Positions 42,016-50,706 of a DNA stretch of 64,000 bases are shown here, piece after piece; positions within the stretch are counted from its first letter, which is position 1; each line of letters begins with the position of its first letter. Under the pieces are notes generated by a model, which saw only the letters and a list, made by a program, of their open reading frames with translations, was not told where the DNA came from and ran no database searches. This DNA is from Mesorhizobium carmichaelinearum. Lineage in GTDB: Bacteria > Pseudomonadota > Alphaproteobacteria > Rhizobiales > Rhizobiaceae. A program made the position numbers and the translations under genes. The DNA lies in contig NZ_FZQR01000010.1 in the NCBI RefSeq assembly GCF_900199455.1, positions 186,001 to 250,000 on the forward strand, in the 5' to 3' direction.

Positions 42016-42327
42016 ATGGCCGACTATCTTGCGGATGTGAAGAAGTACGACGCGGGCGCCAGCGCCGACGCGGTCGAAAAGATCGTCAAGCATCTGGGCA
42101 TTGCGCTTAGGAACCGCGATTCCTCGCTGGTGTCCTGCACCGACCCGAAGGAGCTCGAGCGCGTCAAGGAGAGCTGGGTGGCCAAGAAGCTCGGCGTCAG
42201 CGACGGGGCCAAGGCCGACGCCTCGATCGAGAAGACCTGCAAGGCCATGCACGCCGACAACACCAAGAGCCGCGTGACCTTCTATTATCTGGTGGCCAAG
42301 GATCTGGGCAAACTCGGCTCGCTCTAA
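42016..42327 (+). CDS. DUF2853 small protein
   Basis: 103 aa from the ATG at 42016; a TTG directly before it is in frame, and GAGGGGA lies upstream. Sequence DYLADVKKYDAGASADAVEKIVKHLGIAL, VKESWVAKKLG and SRVTFYYLVAKDLGKL is typical of DUF2853, a soluble helical family of unknown function in Proteobacteria. Single gene, divergent from ssrA and followed by a palindromic repeat. Confidence 0.85.
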   Translation: MADYLADVKKYDAGASADAVEKIVKHLGIALRNRDSSLVSCTDPKELERVKESWVAKKLGVSDGAKADASIEKTCKAMHADNTKSRVTFYYLVAKDLGKLGSL

Positions 42328-42404
42328 CGATCGCCCGTCAATTTGCGAAGGCTGGCACGGCAGGATAGTCGCTCCAGCCTTGTTTTTCACTTCATCGAGC
42401 GTCA

Positions 42405-42576
42405 GCGCTGCCCCTCATCTGGCTGCCGCCCTCTTCTCCCCCGTGAACGGGGAGAAGGACGCTGTCTGGGCGATTTCGCCAATTGCCAACGTTGCAGAAA
42501 TGGCGCGGCGACGCGGCCAACTTCTTTCTCCCCGTTTACGGGGAGAAATGCCCGGCAGGGCAATGAGGGGCGGCGC
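42405..42576. repeat. RIME-like palindromic repeat element, 172 bp
   Basis: Outer arms GCGCTGCCCCTCAT (42405-42418) and ATGAGGGGCGGCGC (42563-42576) pair with one mismatch. Inside are two hairpins, TTCTCCCC/GGGGAGAA near 42434-42456 and TTTCTCCCC-GTTTAC-GGGGAGAAA (42525-42548). The form recalls the RIME elements of rhizobia. It fills most of the gap between DUF2853 and thyA. Confidence 0.82.
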
Positions 42577-42684
42577 AAACGTCTGGAAAGAGTGGTGGGC
42601 CGAGCAACCCTTCTACCGTTTTGCTGTGTTCGGCCGCCGGTCTGGCCGCTATAATACCCACACACTCGAATCGAGCCGGAACCG

Positions 42685-43479
42685 ATGCGCCAGTATCTCG
42701 ACCTCTTGCAGCATGTGCTCGACAACGGCGCCGATCGCGGTGATCGCACCGGCACCGGCACGCGTTCCGTCTTCGGCTATCAGATGCGCTTCGATTTGGC
42801 GCGCGGCTTTCCGGTCACCACCACCAAGAAGCTGCATCTGAAGTCGATCATCCATGAACTCCTGTGGTTCCTGGCCGGCGACACCAACATCAAGTATCTC
42901 ACCGACCATGGCGTCACGATCTGGGACGAATGGGCCGACGAGAATGGCGACCTCGGCCCAGTCTACGGCAAGCAGTGGCGCTCCTGGCCGGACGGCCATG
43001 GCGGCTCGATCGACCAGATTGCGAATCTTCTGAAAGAGATACGCCGCAATCCTCAATCGCGGCGGCTGATCGTTTCGGCATGGAATCCGGCCGAAGTGGA
43101 GGCGATGGCGCTGCCGCCTTGCCACTGCCTGTTCCAGTTCTACGTGTCTGAGGGCCGGCTTTCCTGCCAGCTCTACCAGCGTTCGGCCGACATCTTCCTC
43201 GGCGTGCCGTTCAACATTGCGTCCTACGCGCTGCTGACGCTGATGGTGGCGCAGGTGACCGGACTGAAGCCCGGCGATTTCGTCCACACGCTCGGCGACG
43301 CGCACCTCTACTCGAACCATTTCGAACAGGCGCGCGAGCAATTGCGCCGCACGCCGAGGGCGCTGCCGACGATGTGGATCAATCCGGAGGTGAAGGACCT
43401 GTTCGCCTTCCGCTTCGAGGATTTCCGGCTGGAAAATTACGTTGCCGATGCCAGTATCAAGGCGCCCATCGCGGTCTGA
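42685..43479 (+). CDS. thyA: Thymidylate synthase ThyA
   Basis: 264 aa, full length. MRQYLDLLQHVLDNG, GTGTRSVFGYQMRFDL, the active site PPCHCLFQFYV with the nucleophilic Cys, LYQRSADIFLGVPFNIASYALL and HTLGDAHLYSNH are all present. Converts dUMP to dTMP with methylene-tetrahydrofolate, giving dihydrofolate, which the folA product (58032-58550) recycles. In many relatives thyA is directly before folA; here about 14.5 kb lie between them. Confidence 0.97.
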   Translation: MRQYLDLLQHVLDNGADRGDRTGTGTRSVFGYQMRFDLARGFPVTTTKKLHLKSIIHELLWFLAGDTNIKYLTDHGVTIWDEWADENGDLGPVYGKQWRSWPDGHGGSIDQIANLLKEIRRNPQSRRLIVSAWNPAEVEAMALPPCHCLFQFYVSEGRLSCQLYQRSADIFLGVPFNIASYALLTLMVAQVTGLKPGDFVHTLGDAHLYSNHFEQAREQLRRTPRALPTMWINPEVKDLFAFRFEDFRLENYVADASIKAPIAV

Positions 43480-43491
43480 GCCGCAGCCGGT

Positions 43492-43701
43492 TCAGTCGAT
43501 GCCGACCATCACGTCCGAGGCCTTGACCACGGCATAGGCCTGCTTGCCTTTTTCGAGCTTCAGATCGGCAACCGCCTCGTTGGTGATCGAGGCCGTGACG
43601 ATGGCGCCGCCGCCAATGTCGATCCTGACATGCGAAGTGGTGGCTCCTTTGACGATTTCGGTGATGGTTCCCTTGAGGATATTGCGGGCGCTGATCTTCA
43701 T
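43492..43701 (-). CDS. Molbindin: TOBE-domain molybdate-binding protein
   Basis: 69 aa from the ATG at 43701, GGAGAG upstream. The whole protein is one TOBE/MOP domain: MKISARNILKGTITEIVKGATTSHVRIDIGGG and IVTASITNEAVADLKLEKGKQAYAVVKASDVMV. Such small proteins bind molybdate in the cytoplasm as hexamers. It is divergent from modABC, and the ModE-like regulator at the far end of that operon lacks exactly this domain. Confidence 0.9.
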   Translation of the reverse strand: MKISARNILKGTITEIVKGATTSHVRIDIGGGAIVTASITNEAVADLKLEKGKQAYAVVKASDVMVGID

Positions 43702-43842
43702 TGGGCTCTCCTTTGCTTTTATGCATGTCGTTCTCCCAAAACCGAGGTCACTTTTGGGCGACATGCATTAGGGCTTCCTGCTCGTCTTACCAGAACAATC
43801 GACGGGGCATAGGCGTTTTCGCAAGCTGCCGGGCCTTCCCTT

Positions 43843-43865
43843 GTTATATTCATGCGGATATATCG
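43843..43865. promoter_or_regulatory. ModE-type box upstream of modA
   Basis: GTTATAT-N8-ATATATCG, close to the ModE consensus of paired TATATA half-sites flanked by CG. It lies 49 bp before modA, in the modA/molbindin gap. Confidence 0.65.
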
Positions 43866-43913
43866 ATCGGCAGGCTTCGCGCCACACGGATTTCAAACTA
43901 GGGAGAGTTTTCG

Positions 43914-44705
43914 ATGACGCGCAAAGGTTTCGGGTTGAGGGCGATCGCCATTGGCGGTTTTGCGGCGACATTGATGGCGGTGCCGGCCGCGCATGCGGAA
44001 GACAAGGTCGTGGTGTTCGCGGCGGCCAGCCTCAAGGACGCGCTCGATGCGGTGAACAAGGCCTGCGAGGCCGATGTCGGCGAGGCCGCGACCGTCTCCT
44101 ATGCGGCGAGCTCGGCACTGGCCAAGCAGATCGAGGGCGGGGCGCCGGCCGACGTCTTCATTTCGGCCGACCTCGACTGGATGAAATATCTCTCCGACAA
44201 GAAGCTGACCAAGCCCGACACAGAGGTGAAGCTGCTCGGCAACGAGATCGTGCTGGTGGCGCCGAAGGATTCGACGGTCGAGACCAAGATCGAGAAGGGT
44301 TTTGACCTCGCCAAGCTGGTCGGTGACGGCAAGCTCGCCATGGGTGACTTCAAGGCGGTGCCGGCCGGCAAGTACGGCAAGGCGGCGCTGGAATCGCTCG
44401 GCGTCTGGTCCTCGGTCGAGGGCAAGGTGGCGCAGGCCGAGAATGTGCGCGCGGCGCTCAAGCTGGTTTCGACGGGCGAGGCCACGCTCGGCATCGTCTA
44501 CGCCACCGACGCGCATGCCGAAAAGGGCGTCAAGGTGGTCGGCACCTTCCCGGAGGATTCGCATCCGCCGATCATCTATCCGGTTGCCCAGACCGCCGAT
44601 TCGAAGGACAAGGATACGCCGGCTTTCCTGAAATGCCTGCAGTCCGCCAAGGCCGGTGCGCTCTTCAAGGAACAGGGTTTTACCGTGCTCACGCCGAGCA
44701 ACTGA
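43914..44705 (+). CDS. modA: Molybdate ABC transporter periplasmic binding protein
   Basis: 263 aa, ATG after GGGAGAG. Signal peptide about 1-30 (AVPAAHAEDK). The mature start VVVFAAASLKDALD and the later AASSALAKQIEGGAPADVFISADLDWM are the oxyanion-contact segments of ModA. Binds molybdate or tungstate in the periplasm for ModBC. First gene of modABC, with a ModE-like box upstream. Confidence 0.95.
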   Translation: MTRKGFGLRAIAIGGFAATLMAVPAAHAEDKVVVFAAASLKDALDAVNKACEADVGEAATVSYAASSALAKQIEGGAPADVFISADLDWMKYLSDKKLTKPDTEVKLLGNEIVLVAPKDSTVETKIEKGFDLAKLVGDGKLAMGDFKAVPAGKYGKAALESLGVWSSVEGKVAQAENVRAALKLVSTGEATLGIVYATDAHAEKGVKVVGTFPEDSHPPIIYPVAQTADSKDKDTPAFLKCLQSAKAGALFKEQGFTVLTPSN

Positions 44706-44726
44706 ACAGGGGCCTGATAGCGCAAT

Positions 44727-45431
44727 ATGAACTGGCTGCTGGACCTCACTCCCGACGAATGGAATGCGGTCCGGCTGTCCATCAAGGTGGCGACGGTGGC
44801 GATGCTTTTCAGCCTGCCACCGGGCATACTGATCGCGCTGTTGCTTGCCCGCGGACAATTCTGGGGCAAGACGCTGCTTAACGGCGTGGTTCACCTGCCG
44901 CTGATCCTGCCGCCCGTGGTGACCGGCTATCTCCTGCTTTTGACGTTCGGCAAGCGCGGCCCGGCCGGCGCCTTCCTGGCCGAGCATTTCGGCATCGTCT
45001 TCTCGTTTCGCTGGACAGGTGCCGCACTTGCCTGCGGCATCATGGGCTTTCCGCTGATGGTGCGGGCGATCCGGCTGTCGATCGAGGCGGTGGACCGCAA
45101 GATGGAGGCGGCGGCGGGAACGCTTGGCGCCAATCCTTTGTGGGTGTTCGCCACCATCACGCTGCCGCTGATCCTGCCCGGGCTGATCGCCGGCGCAATC
45201 CTGGCCTTCGCCAAGGCGATGGGCGAGTTCGGCGCGACGATCACCTTCGTCTCCAACATTCCGGGCGAGACGCAGACGCTGCCCTCGGCGATCTATACGT
45301 TCACGCAAGTGCCGGGCGGTGATGAGGGCGCATTGCGGCTGACATTGATCTCGATCGTCATCTCGATGGCGGCACTGGTCGCCTCGGAAGTGCTGGCGCG
45401 GCGTGTCGGCCGGCGGATGGACATCGAATGA
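44727..45431 (+). CDS. modB: Molybdate ABC transporter permease
   Basis: 234 aa with five to six membrane segments. The EAA loop reads EAAAGTLGANPLWVFATITLPLILPGLIAG, the contact for the ModC ATPase. Starts 21 bp after modA and overlaps modC by four bases (ATGA). Confidence 0.95.
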   Translation: MNWLLDLTPDEWNAVRLSIKVATVAMLFSLPPGILIALLLARGQFWGKTLLNGVVHLPLILPPVVTGYLLLLTFGKRGPAGAFLAEHFGIVFSFRWTGAALACGIMGFPLMVRAIRLSIEAVDRKMEAAAGTLGANPLWVFATITLPLILPGLIAGAILAFAKAMGEFGATITFVSNIPGETQTLPSAIYTFTQVPGGDEGALRLTLISIVISMAALVASEVLARRVGRRMDIE

Positions 45432-46540
45432 GCGTCCTCGTCGACATTGGCCACCGGCTCGGCGATGTCGCCATCGAGGCCCGCTTCGAGAGCGCCGGGC
45501 GGCTGACGGCGCTGTTCGGGCCGTCCGGCTCGGGCAAGACCTCGCTCATAAATATGATCGCCGGGCTGATCCGGCCCGACAAGGGCCGCATCGCGGTCGA
45601 CGGTCGCGTGCTGGTCGACACCGATGCCGGCATTTTCGTGCCGAAGCACAGGCGCCGCATCGGTATGGTGTTCCAGGACGCGCGGCTGTTTCCGCATATG
45701 AGCGTGGCCGGCAATCTGCGCTATGGCCGCTGGTTCACGCCGGCAAAGGAGCGCTATGCCGACATGGACGCCGTCGTCGAATTGCTCGGCATAGGCTCGC
45801 TGCTCGGGCGGCGCCCGGCAAAGCTGTCCGGCGGCGAAAAGCAGCGCGTGGCAATCGGCAGGGCGCTGCTGGCCAGCCCGAAACTGCTCCTCATGGACGA
45901 GCCGCTGGCCTCGCTCGACGAGGCGCGCAAGGCGGAGATCCTGCCCTATATCGAGCGGCTGCGCGACGAGACGAAAATCCCGATCGTCTATGTCAGCCAT
46001 TCGGTCGCCGAGGTGGCGCGGCTGGCGAGCGACGTGGTGATGCTGGCGCAAGGCAAGGTCGTTGCCAGCGGACCGACCGAGGCGGTGATGCAGAGGCTCG
46101 ATTTGTTGCCGGCCGAAGAGCGCGGCGAGGGCGGGGCGGTTCTGGACACGAAAGTGCTGGGTCACGATGAGGTGTTCGGAATGACCGTGCTGGACTCTGC
46201 CGCCGGCGAGATCCGCGTACCGCGCCTCGCGATGAAGACCGGGGCTCGCGTGCGTATCCGCATCCGCGCCCGCGATGTGATGATCGCCACGGAGAAACCG
46301 GCAGGCCTCAGCGCGCTCAACATCCTGCCCGGCACGATCGTCGCGATCAGCCCGGGAGAGGGGCCGGCGGTCGAGGTCGGCATCGACTGCAATGGCGCGA
46401 CGGTGCTGGCCCGCATCACCGAACAGTCGCGGCATGCGCTGAAGCTGCGGCTTGGCGGCAAGGTTTTCGCGGTCGTCAAGACAGTGAGCTTCGACCGGGC
46501 GAATACCGGCGCCGGCCTGCCGCTCGAGGTCGACGGCTGA
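45428..46540 (+). CDS. modC: Molybdate ABC transporter ATP-binding protein
   Basis: 370 aa. Walker A GPSGSGKTS, signature LSGGEKQRVAIGRALL, Walker B LLLMDEPLASLD, switch His in VYVSHSVAEVARL. A C-terminal TOBE domain (about 290-360, RDVMIATEKPAGLSALNILPGTIVAI) can bind molybdate and inhibit transport. Starts within the end of modB. A palindrome with ModE-like arms follows the stop. Confidence 0.95.
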   Translation: MSVLVDIGHRLGDVAIEARFESAGRLTALFGPSGSGKTSLINMIAGLIRPDKGRIAVDGRVLVDTDAGIFVPKHRRRIGMVFQDARLFPHMSVAGNLRYGRWFTPAKERYADMDAVVELLGIGSLLGRRPAKLSGGEKQRVAIGRALLASPKLLLMDEPLASLDEARKAEILPYIERLRDETKIPIVYVSHSVAEVARLASDVVMLAQGKVVASGPTEAVMQRLDLLPAEERGEGGAVLDTKVLGHDEVFGMTVLDSAAGEIRVPRLAMKTGARVRIRIRARDVMIATEKPAGLSALNILPGTIVAISPGEGPAVEVGIDCNGATVLARITEQSRHALKLRLGGKVFAVVKTVSFDRANTGAGLPLEVDG

Positions 46541-46556
46541 CAGGTGCGGCAATCGG

Positions 46557-46579
46557 CGCTATATTATTTTGGAATAGCG
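46557..46579. promoter_or_regulatory. ModE-type palindrome upstream of the regulator gene
   Basis: CGCTAT-N11-ATAGCG, perfect 6-bp arms, 34 bp before the ModE-like start. ModE sites begin CGCTAT, so this probably gives autoregulation. Confidence 0.7.
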
Positions 46580-46613
46580 GTATTGCCGGAGTGGTGACCG
46601 CGGAGGAGCAAAG

Positions 46614-46955
46614 ATGCCATCGCTGAGCTTGCGGATAAATCTCGATCCGGACGGGCGGATCGGTCCAGGCAAGATCGAGCTTCTCGAGCACATCGCCACT
46701 TTCGGCTCGATCTCGGCCGCCGCGCGCGGCATGGAGATGTCCTATAAGCACGCCTGGGACCTGGTCGAGGACATGAACCGGGTGTTCGGCAAGCCGCTGG
46801 TTGCCGCGCAGACCGGCGGCCGCAAGGGCGGCGGCGCGCAGCTGACGGCCATTGGTCTGGCGGTGGTCAGCCGTTTCCGCGCCATCGAGCGCGCGGCCAC
46901 CGCAGCGGCTGCGACGCATATGGATGCGCTGCAGGCGGAGATTGATGCGGGCTGA
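46614..46955 (+). CDS. ModE-type DNA-binding regulator lacking the molybdate-binding domain
   Basis: 113 aa, ATG after GGAGGAG. The winged helix GPGKIELLEHIATFGSISAAARGMEMSYKHAWDLVEDMNRVFGKPLV, then GGRKGGGAQLTAIGLAVV, is the ModE N-terminal/LysR-like domain. Escherichia coli ModE is about 260 aa with two TOBE domains; here the protein ends after DNA binding and dimerisation. Molybdate sensing would have to come from elsewhere, possibly the separate molbindin. Confidence 0.9.
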   Translation: MPSLSLRINLDPDGRIGPGKIELLEHIATFGSISAAARGMEMSYKHAWDLVEDMNRVFGKPLVAAQTGGRKGGGAQLTAIGLAVVSRFRAIERAATAAAATHMDALQAEIDAG

Positions 46956-46974
46956 GTGATCGGCGGGAACAGGA

Positions 46975-47009
46975 GAGGGGCGACCGAAAGGCCACCCCTC
47001 GTCGGTTTT
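46975..47009. terminator. Bidirectional hairpin between convergent genes
   Basis: GAGGGG and CCCCTC arms around an imperfect inner stem, with TTTTCTT on the plus-strand side, between the ModE-like gene and the leftward binding-protein gene. Moderately convincing. Confidence 0.45.
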
Positions 47010-47010
47010 C

Positions 47011-47964
47011 TTACTCCGAGAGCGTGAACGGAGCCGTGTACTTGTCGACATTGTCCTTGGTGATGAGCAGACAGTCGAACAGCTGCTTCTCAGTGGCGGC
47101 GCCGGTCTTGCCGGTCTTGATGAAGGAGTCGGCCTGCTGCACGGCTTTCGCCGAGTAGACGGCCACCGGCTGCAGCACGGTGTATTGCAGGTCGCCGGCC
47201 TTGATGGCGGCGACGGCGTCCGGCGAGCCGTCGAAGCCGCCGACCTTGATGCTCGACAGTTTTCCGGCCTCTTTCAGCGCCGCGATTGCGCCGAGCGCCA
47301 TTTCGTCATTGCCGCTGGTCACGCCGATAATGTCGGGATGGGCCTGCAGCAGGCTCTGCATCTTGTCGTGGCCCTGGGTGCGGTCCCAGTTGGCGACTTC
47401 CGAGCCGACCTTCTTGAGGTCGGGATACTGGCTGATCACGGTCTCGTAGCCGTTAGACCGCGTCGCGGCGTTGTTGTCGGACGGGGCGCCGAGCAGTTCG
47501 ACATAATTGCCCTTCTCGCCGATGGCCGTCACCCATTGCTGGCCGCCAAGTGCCGCGCCTTGCGCGTTGTTCGAGACAAGCTGCGCCTTGGCGAGGCCCT
47601 CCTGGTTGATCTCGGCATTGACGAGGAAGACCGGGATGTTAGCGGCGATCGCCTTCTTCACCGCGCCGATCGAGCCACTGGCATCGGCCGGGTCAAGGAT
47701 GATGGCCACGGACTTGTTGGTGATCGCCGTGTCGATCAGCTTGCTCTCGGTGTTGGTGTCGGCCTTGGAGGCGCCGACCGTCGCGGTGTAGCCGAGCTTC
47801 TCGGCTTCGGCCTTGGCGACATTGCCTTCGGTGAGCCAGTAGGGGTTGGCGGGATCGATGACGATGACCGAGATGAGGCCACCGGCCGACGCCGCGCTTG
47901 CCGCGACGATCGGTGCGGCCAGGGCGAAGGCCGAGAGCATCAGAATTCTGGCACTGCGATACAT
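47011..47964 (-). CDS. Sugar/polyol ABC transporter periplasmic binding protein
   Basis: 317 aa from the ATG at 47964 with GGAGGAACTCT upstream; a longer frame to 48165 lacks a site and would run into the permease. Signal peptide about 1-27 (AASAASAGG). Peripla_BP_4 fold: SVIVIDPANPYWLTEGNVAKAEAEKLGY, VNAEINQEGLAKAQLVSNNAQGA and GVTSGNDEMALGAIAAL, typical of ribose/polyol binders. Last gene of the DUF2291-ATPase-permease-binding-protein operon. Resembles the rhizobial EryG/ribose type; ligand unproven. Confidence 0.9.
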   Translation of the reverse strand: MYRSARILMLSAFALAAPIVAASAASAGGLISVIVIDPANPYWLTEGNVAKAEAEKLGYTATVGASKADTNTESKLIDTAITNKSVAIILDPADASGSIGAVKKAIAANIPVFLVNAEINQEGLAKAQLVSNNAQGAALGGQQWVTAIGEKGNYVELLGAPSDNNAATRSNGYETVISQYPDLKKVGSEVANWDRTQGHDKMQSLLQAHPDIIGVTSGNDEMALGAIAALKEAGKLSSIKVGGFDGSPDAVAAIKAGDLQYTVLQPVAVYSAKAVQQADSFIKTGKTGAATEKQLFDCLLITKDNVDKYTAPFTLSE

Positions 47965-47996
47965 AGAGTTCCTCCTTTGGTTAGCAATCGCGCCGG

Positions 47997-49139
47997 TCAA
48001 CCGGCGGTCCTCTCGAGGGCGGGATCGGCCGTTGTGGCCTTGTCCTTTTGTGGAGAAGTGGGCGAGCCGCCGGCCGGGCTCGGGAGCTTGACGCGGCGGC
48101 GATACTGGATGGCGTTGAGCAGCACCGCCAACACGATGACCGCGCCGGTGAACACTGTTTGCCAATAGGCAGAGACGCCGATGATCACCAGACCATCGGA
48201 CAGGAAGCCGATAACGAAGGCACCGACCAGCGTGCCGCGGATGTTGCCCCGGCCACCGGTGAGCGCCGCGCCGCCGATGACGACGGCGGCAATTGCGGTA
48301 AGCTCGTATGAGGTGCCGGCGGTCGGGCCTGCCGAGGTCAGTTCGGACGACAGGATGAGGCCGGCCACCGCGGCGCAGATGCCCGAGAGCATATAGACCG
48401 AGACCTGCACCTGCTTGACCGGCACGCCGGAGAGTTCGGCGGCGCGTTCATTGCCGCCGGAAGCGTAGAGCCAGCGGCCGAAGGCGGTGCGGTTGAGGAT
48501 GATGCTGCCGATGATGGCGATGACGGCCATCACCAGCACGCCGATCGGGATGTCGAGCAGGCGGTTGAAGCCCAGCCATTCGAAGCCGGTGTTGCCGAGC
48601 TCCGGCTTGCCGCCGAGATCGTTGTAGGTCAGGCCGTTGGTCATCAGCAGGGCTGCGCCGCGCACGACGTAGAGCATGCCGAGCGTGGCGACGAAGGCGG
48701 GGACCTTCAGCCAGGCGATGAGGACGCCGTTGACCAGGCCGACCAGCGCGCCGAGCACGCAGACCAGCACCGCGACGACCCAGACCGGCGGGTAGAGGAT
48801 GACGCCGAACGAGGTCAGCTGCACGCCCTGCATCAGGAAGCCGGCGATCACGCCGGAGAAGCCCAGTGTCGAGCCGACCGACAGGTCGATGCCGCCATTG
48901 AGGATGACCAGCAGCATGCCGACCGCCAGTATGCCGAAGATGGCGACATGCGAGGCCATGGTCAGGAAATTGCCGACCGAGAAGTAGTAGGGAGACAGAA
49001 GCGAGAAGACGATGATGATCGCGATCAGCGCGAAGAAGGCGCGGCCCTCCAGCAAAAGCTTGGCCAGGCTGAAGCCGTCGGTCGAAACCCTTGGCGAAAC
49101 CCTCGGGGCGCGGCTGCGATCGGGGCTAGCGTCGGTCAC
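47997..49139 (-). CDS. Sugar/polyol ABC transporter permease
   Basis: 380 aa from the GTG at 49139, chosen for its AGGAG eight bases upstream; an ATG at 49163 is possible. It overlaps the ATPase stop by 14 bp. Signature NGGIDLSVGSTLGFSGVIAGF and GRWLYASGGNERAAELSGV are typical RbsC-type permease motifs; about nine to ten membrane helices. The first 40 residues are hydrophilic and cytoplasmic. Confidence 0.9.
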   Translation of the reverse strand: MTDASPDRSRAPRVSPRVSTDGFSLAKLLLEGRAFFALIAIIIVFSLLSPYYFSVGNFLTMASHVAIFGILAVGMLLVILNGGIDLSVGSTLGFSGVIAGFLMQGVQLTSFGVILYPPVWVVAVLVCVLGALVGLVNGVLIAWLKVPAFVATLGMLYVVRGAALLMTNGLTYNDLGGKPELGNTGFEWLGFNRLLDIPIGVLVMAVIAIIGSIILNRTAFGRWLYASGGNERAAELSGVPVKQVQVSVYMLSGICAAVAGLILSSELTSAGPTAGTSYELTAIAAVVIGGAALTGGRGNIRGTLVGAFVIGFLSDGLVIIGVSAYWQTVFTGAVIVLAVLLNAIQYRRRVKLPSPAGGSPTSPQKDKATTADPALERTAG

Positions 49140-50706
49140 GTTTGTGGCTCCTGTGTTCTTCATGGTCGGAGACCACGGCCTCGCCCGAAGCGGCCATGAT
49201 CTCCTCCTTCGTGGCATCGGCGCCAAATTCGGCCGAGATCCTGCCGCGATGCATGACGATGATCCGGTGCGCGATGCTCAGGCATTCGGCGACTTCCGAG
49301 GTCGAGAAGATGACGGCGAGCCCACGGGCCGCCCGTTCGCTGAGCAGCCGGAACACCTCCGCCTTGGCGCCGATGTCGATGCCGCGGCTCGGCTCGTCCA
49401 GCAGCATGACCTTGGGATTGGTGGTCAGCATCTTGCCGATGACGACCTTCTGCTGGTTGCCGCCGGACAGCGAGCCGATGGGCGCGCTGCCGCCCGCGGT
49501 CTTGACGTGCACGTCGCGGATCGAGGCTTCGACCAGCGACCGCTCCTGCGAGCGCGACAAGAACATTCCCCTGACAAAGGATCCGATGCTGGCGAGCGAC
49601 AGGTTGGCGCCGACAGACATGGTCTGCACCAGGCCGTCGCGCTGTCGGTCCTCGGGCACCAGGACGAGCCCCCTGGCGATGCGCTCGGCGATGCCGAGGC
49701 GGGAGATGTCGTTGCCCCCGAGCAGGATGCGCCCGCCCGATGGGTGCAGGCGCCCGGCGATGCATTCCAGCAACTCGGTGCGCCCGGCTCCCATCAGCCC
49801 GTAGATGCAGACGATCTCGCCGTTGTGCACATCGAGCGACAGCCCGTCGACCACGGAGCGTTCCGAACTCGAGGCATCGGCAACGCTGACGTCCTCTACC
49901 GACAAGGCGATCTCGCCAAAGGCGTAGCCGGTGGGTGGCGAGCCGAGGTCGAAATTCTCGCCCACCATGTTGCGGACGATCCATTCGAGATTGATGTGCC
50001 TGGCGTTGGCCGTCGCGGTGATCGCGCCGTCCCGCAGCACCACGGCGTAGTCGGTGATCTGCAACGCCTCCTCGAGATGATGCGAGATGTAGACGATCGA
50101 GACGCCGCGGGCGGTCAGGTCGCGGATCACCCGGAACAGCACCTCGACCTCGGTGGCGCTGAGCGCCGAAGTCGGCTCATCCATGATCAGGATGCGCGAA
50201 TCGACCGAAAGCGCGCGTGCGATCTCGACGATCTGCTGCTGCCCAAGGCGCAGGTCTTGGACCAGCGTCAGCGGATCGATGTCTTCCTCGAGTTCGGCCA
50301 TCAGCAGCCGGGTCTGGCGGGCTTCCTCGGCGAAATCGACGCCGGTCGCGCCGCGTATCTCCCGGCCCATGAAGATGTTGTCGCGCACGCTGAGATTGGG
50401 CGCGAGGCTGAGTTCCTGATGGATGATCGAAATGCCGCGGTCGCGGGCATCGGAGGCGGAGGCGAAGGTGACGGACTGGCCGTCGAGCTCGATGCTTCCC
50501 GATGTCGGCGTGGTCACGCCGGACAGAATCTTCATCAATGTCGACTTGCCAGCACCGTTTTCGCCGAACAGCGTGGTGACCTTGCCGCGGCGGATGTCGA
50601 AATTGACCCCTTTGAGCGCATGGGTGCCGCCATAGGTTTTCACGATGTGGCGTGCCGCGAGCACAGTGTCGCCCGGCGCGGGTTCGAATTCGGGCGCCGC
50701 ATTCAT
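49126..50706 (-). CDS. Sugar/polyol ABC transporter ATPase, two nucleotide-binding domains
   Basis: 526 aa of the RbsA type. First domain: Walker A GENGAGKST, signature LRLGQQQIVEIARALS, Walker B ILIMDEPTSALS. Second domain: degenerate P-loop GLMGAGRTEL, signature LSGGNQQKVVIGKML, Walker B VMLLDEPSRGIDIG. The start codon overlaps the DUF2291 stop (ATGA). Drives import with the permease that follows. Confidence 0.94.
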   Translation of the reverse strand: MNAAPEFEPAPGDTVLAARHIVKTYGGTHALKGVNFDIRRGKVTTLFGENGAGKSTLMKILSGVTTPTSGSIELDGQSVTFASASDARDRGISIIHQELSLAPNLSVRDNIFMGREIRGATGVDFAEEARQTRLLMAELEEDIDPLTLVQDLRLGQQQIVEIARALSVDSRILIMDEPTSALSATEVEVLFRVIRDLTARGVSIVYISHHLEEALQITDYAVVLRDGAITATANARHINLEWIVRNMVGENFDLGSPPTGYAFGEIALSVEDVSVADASSSERSVVDGLSLDVHNGEIVCIYGLMGAGRTELLECIAGRLHPSGGRILLGGNDISRLGIAERIARGLVLVPEDRQRDGLVQTMSVGANLSLASIGSFVRGMFLSRSQERSLVEASIRDVHVKTAGGSAPIGSLSGGNQQKVVIGKMLTTNPKVMLLDEPSRGIDIGAKAEVFRLLSERAARGLAVIFSTSEVAECLSIAHRIIVMHRGRISAEFGADATKEEIMAASGEAVVSDHEEHRSHKRDRR

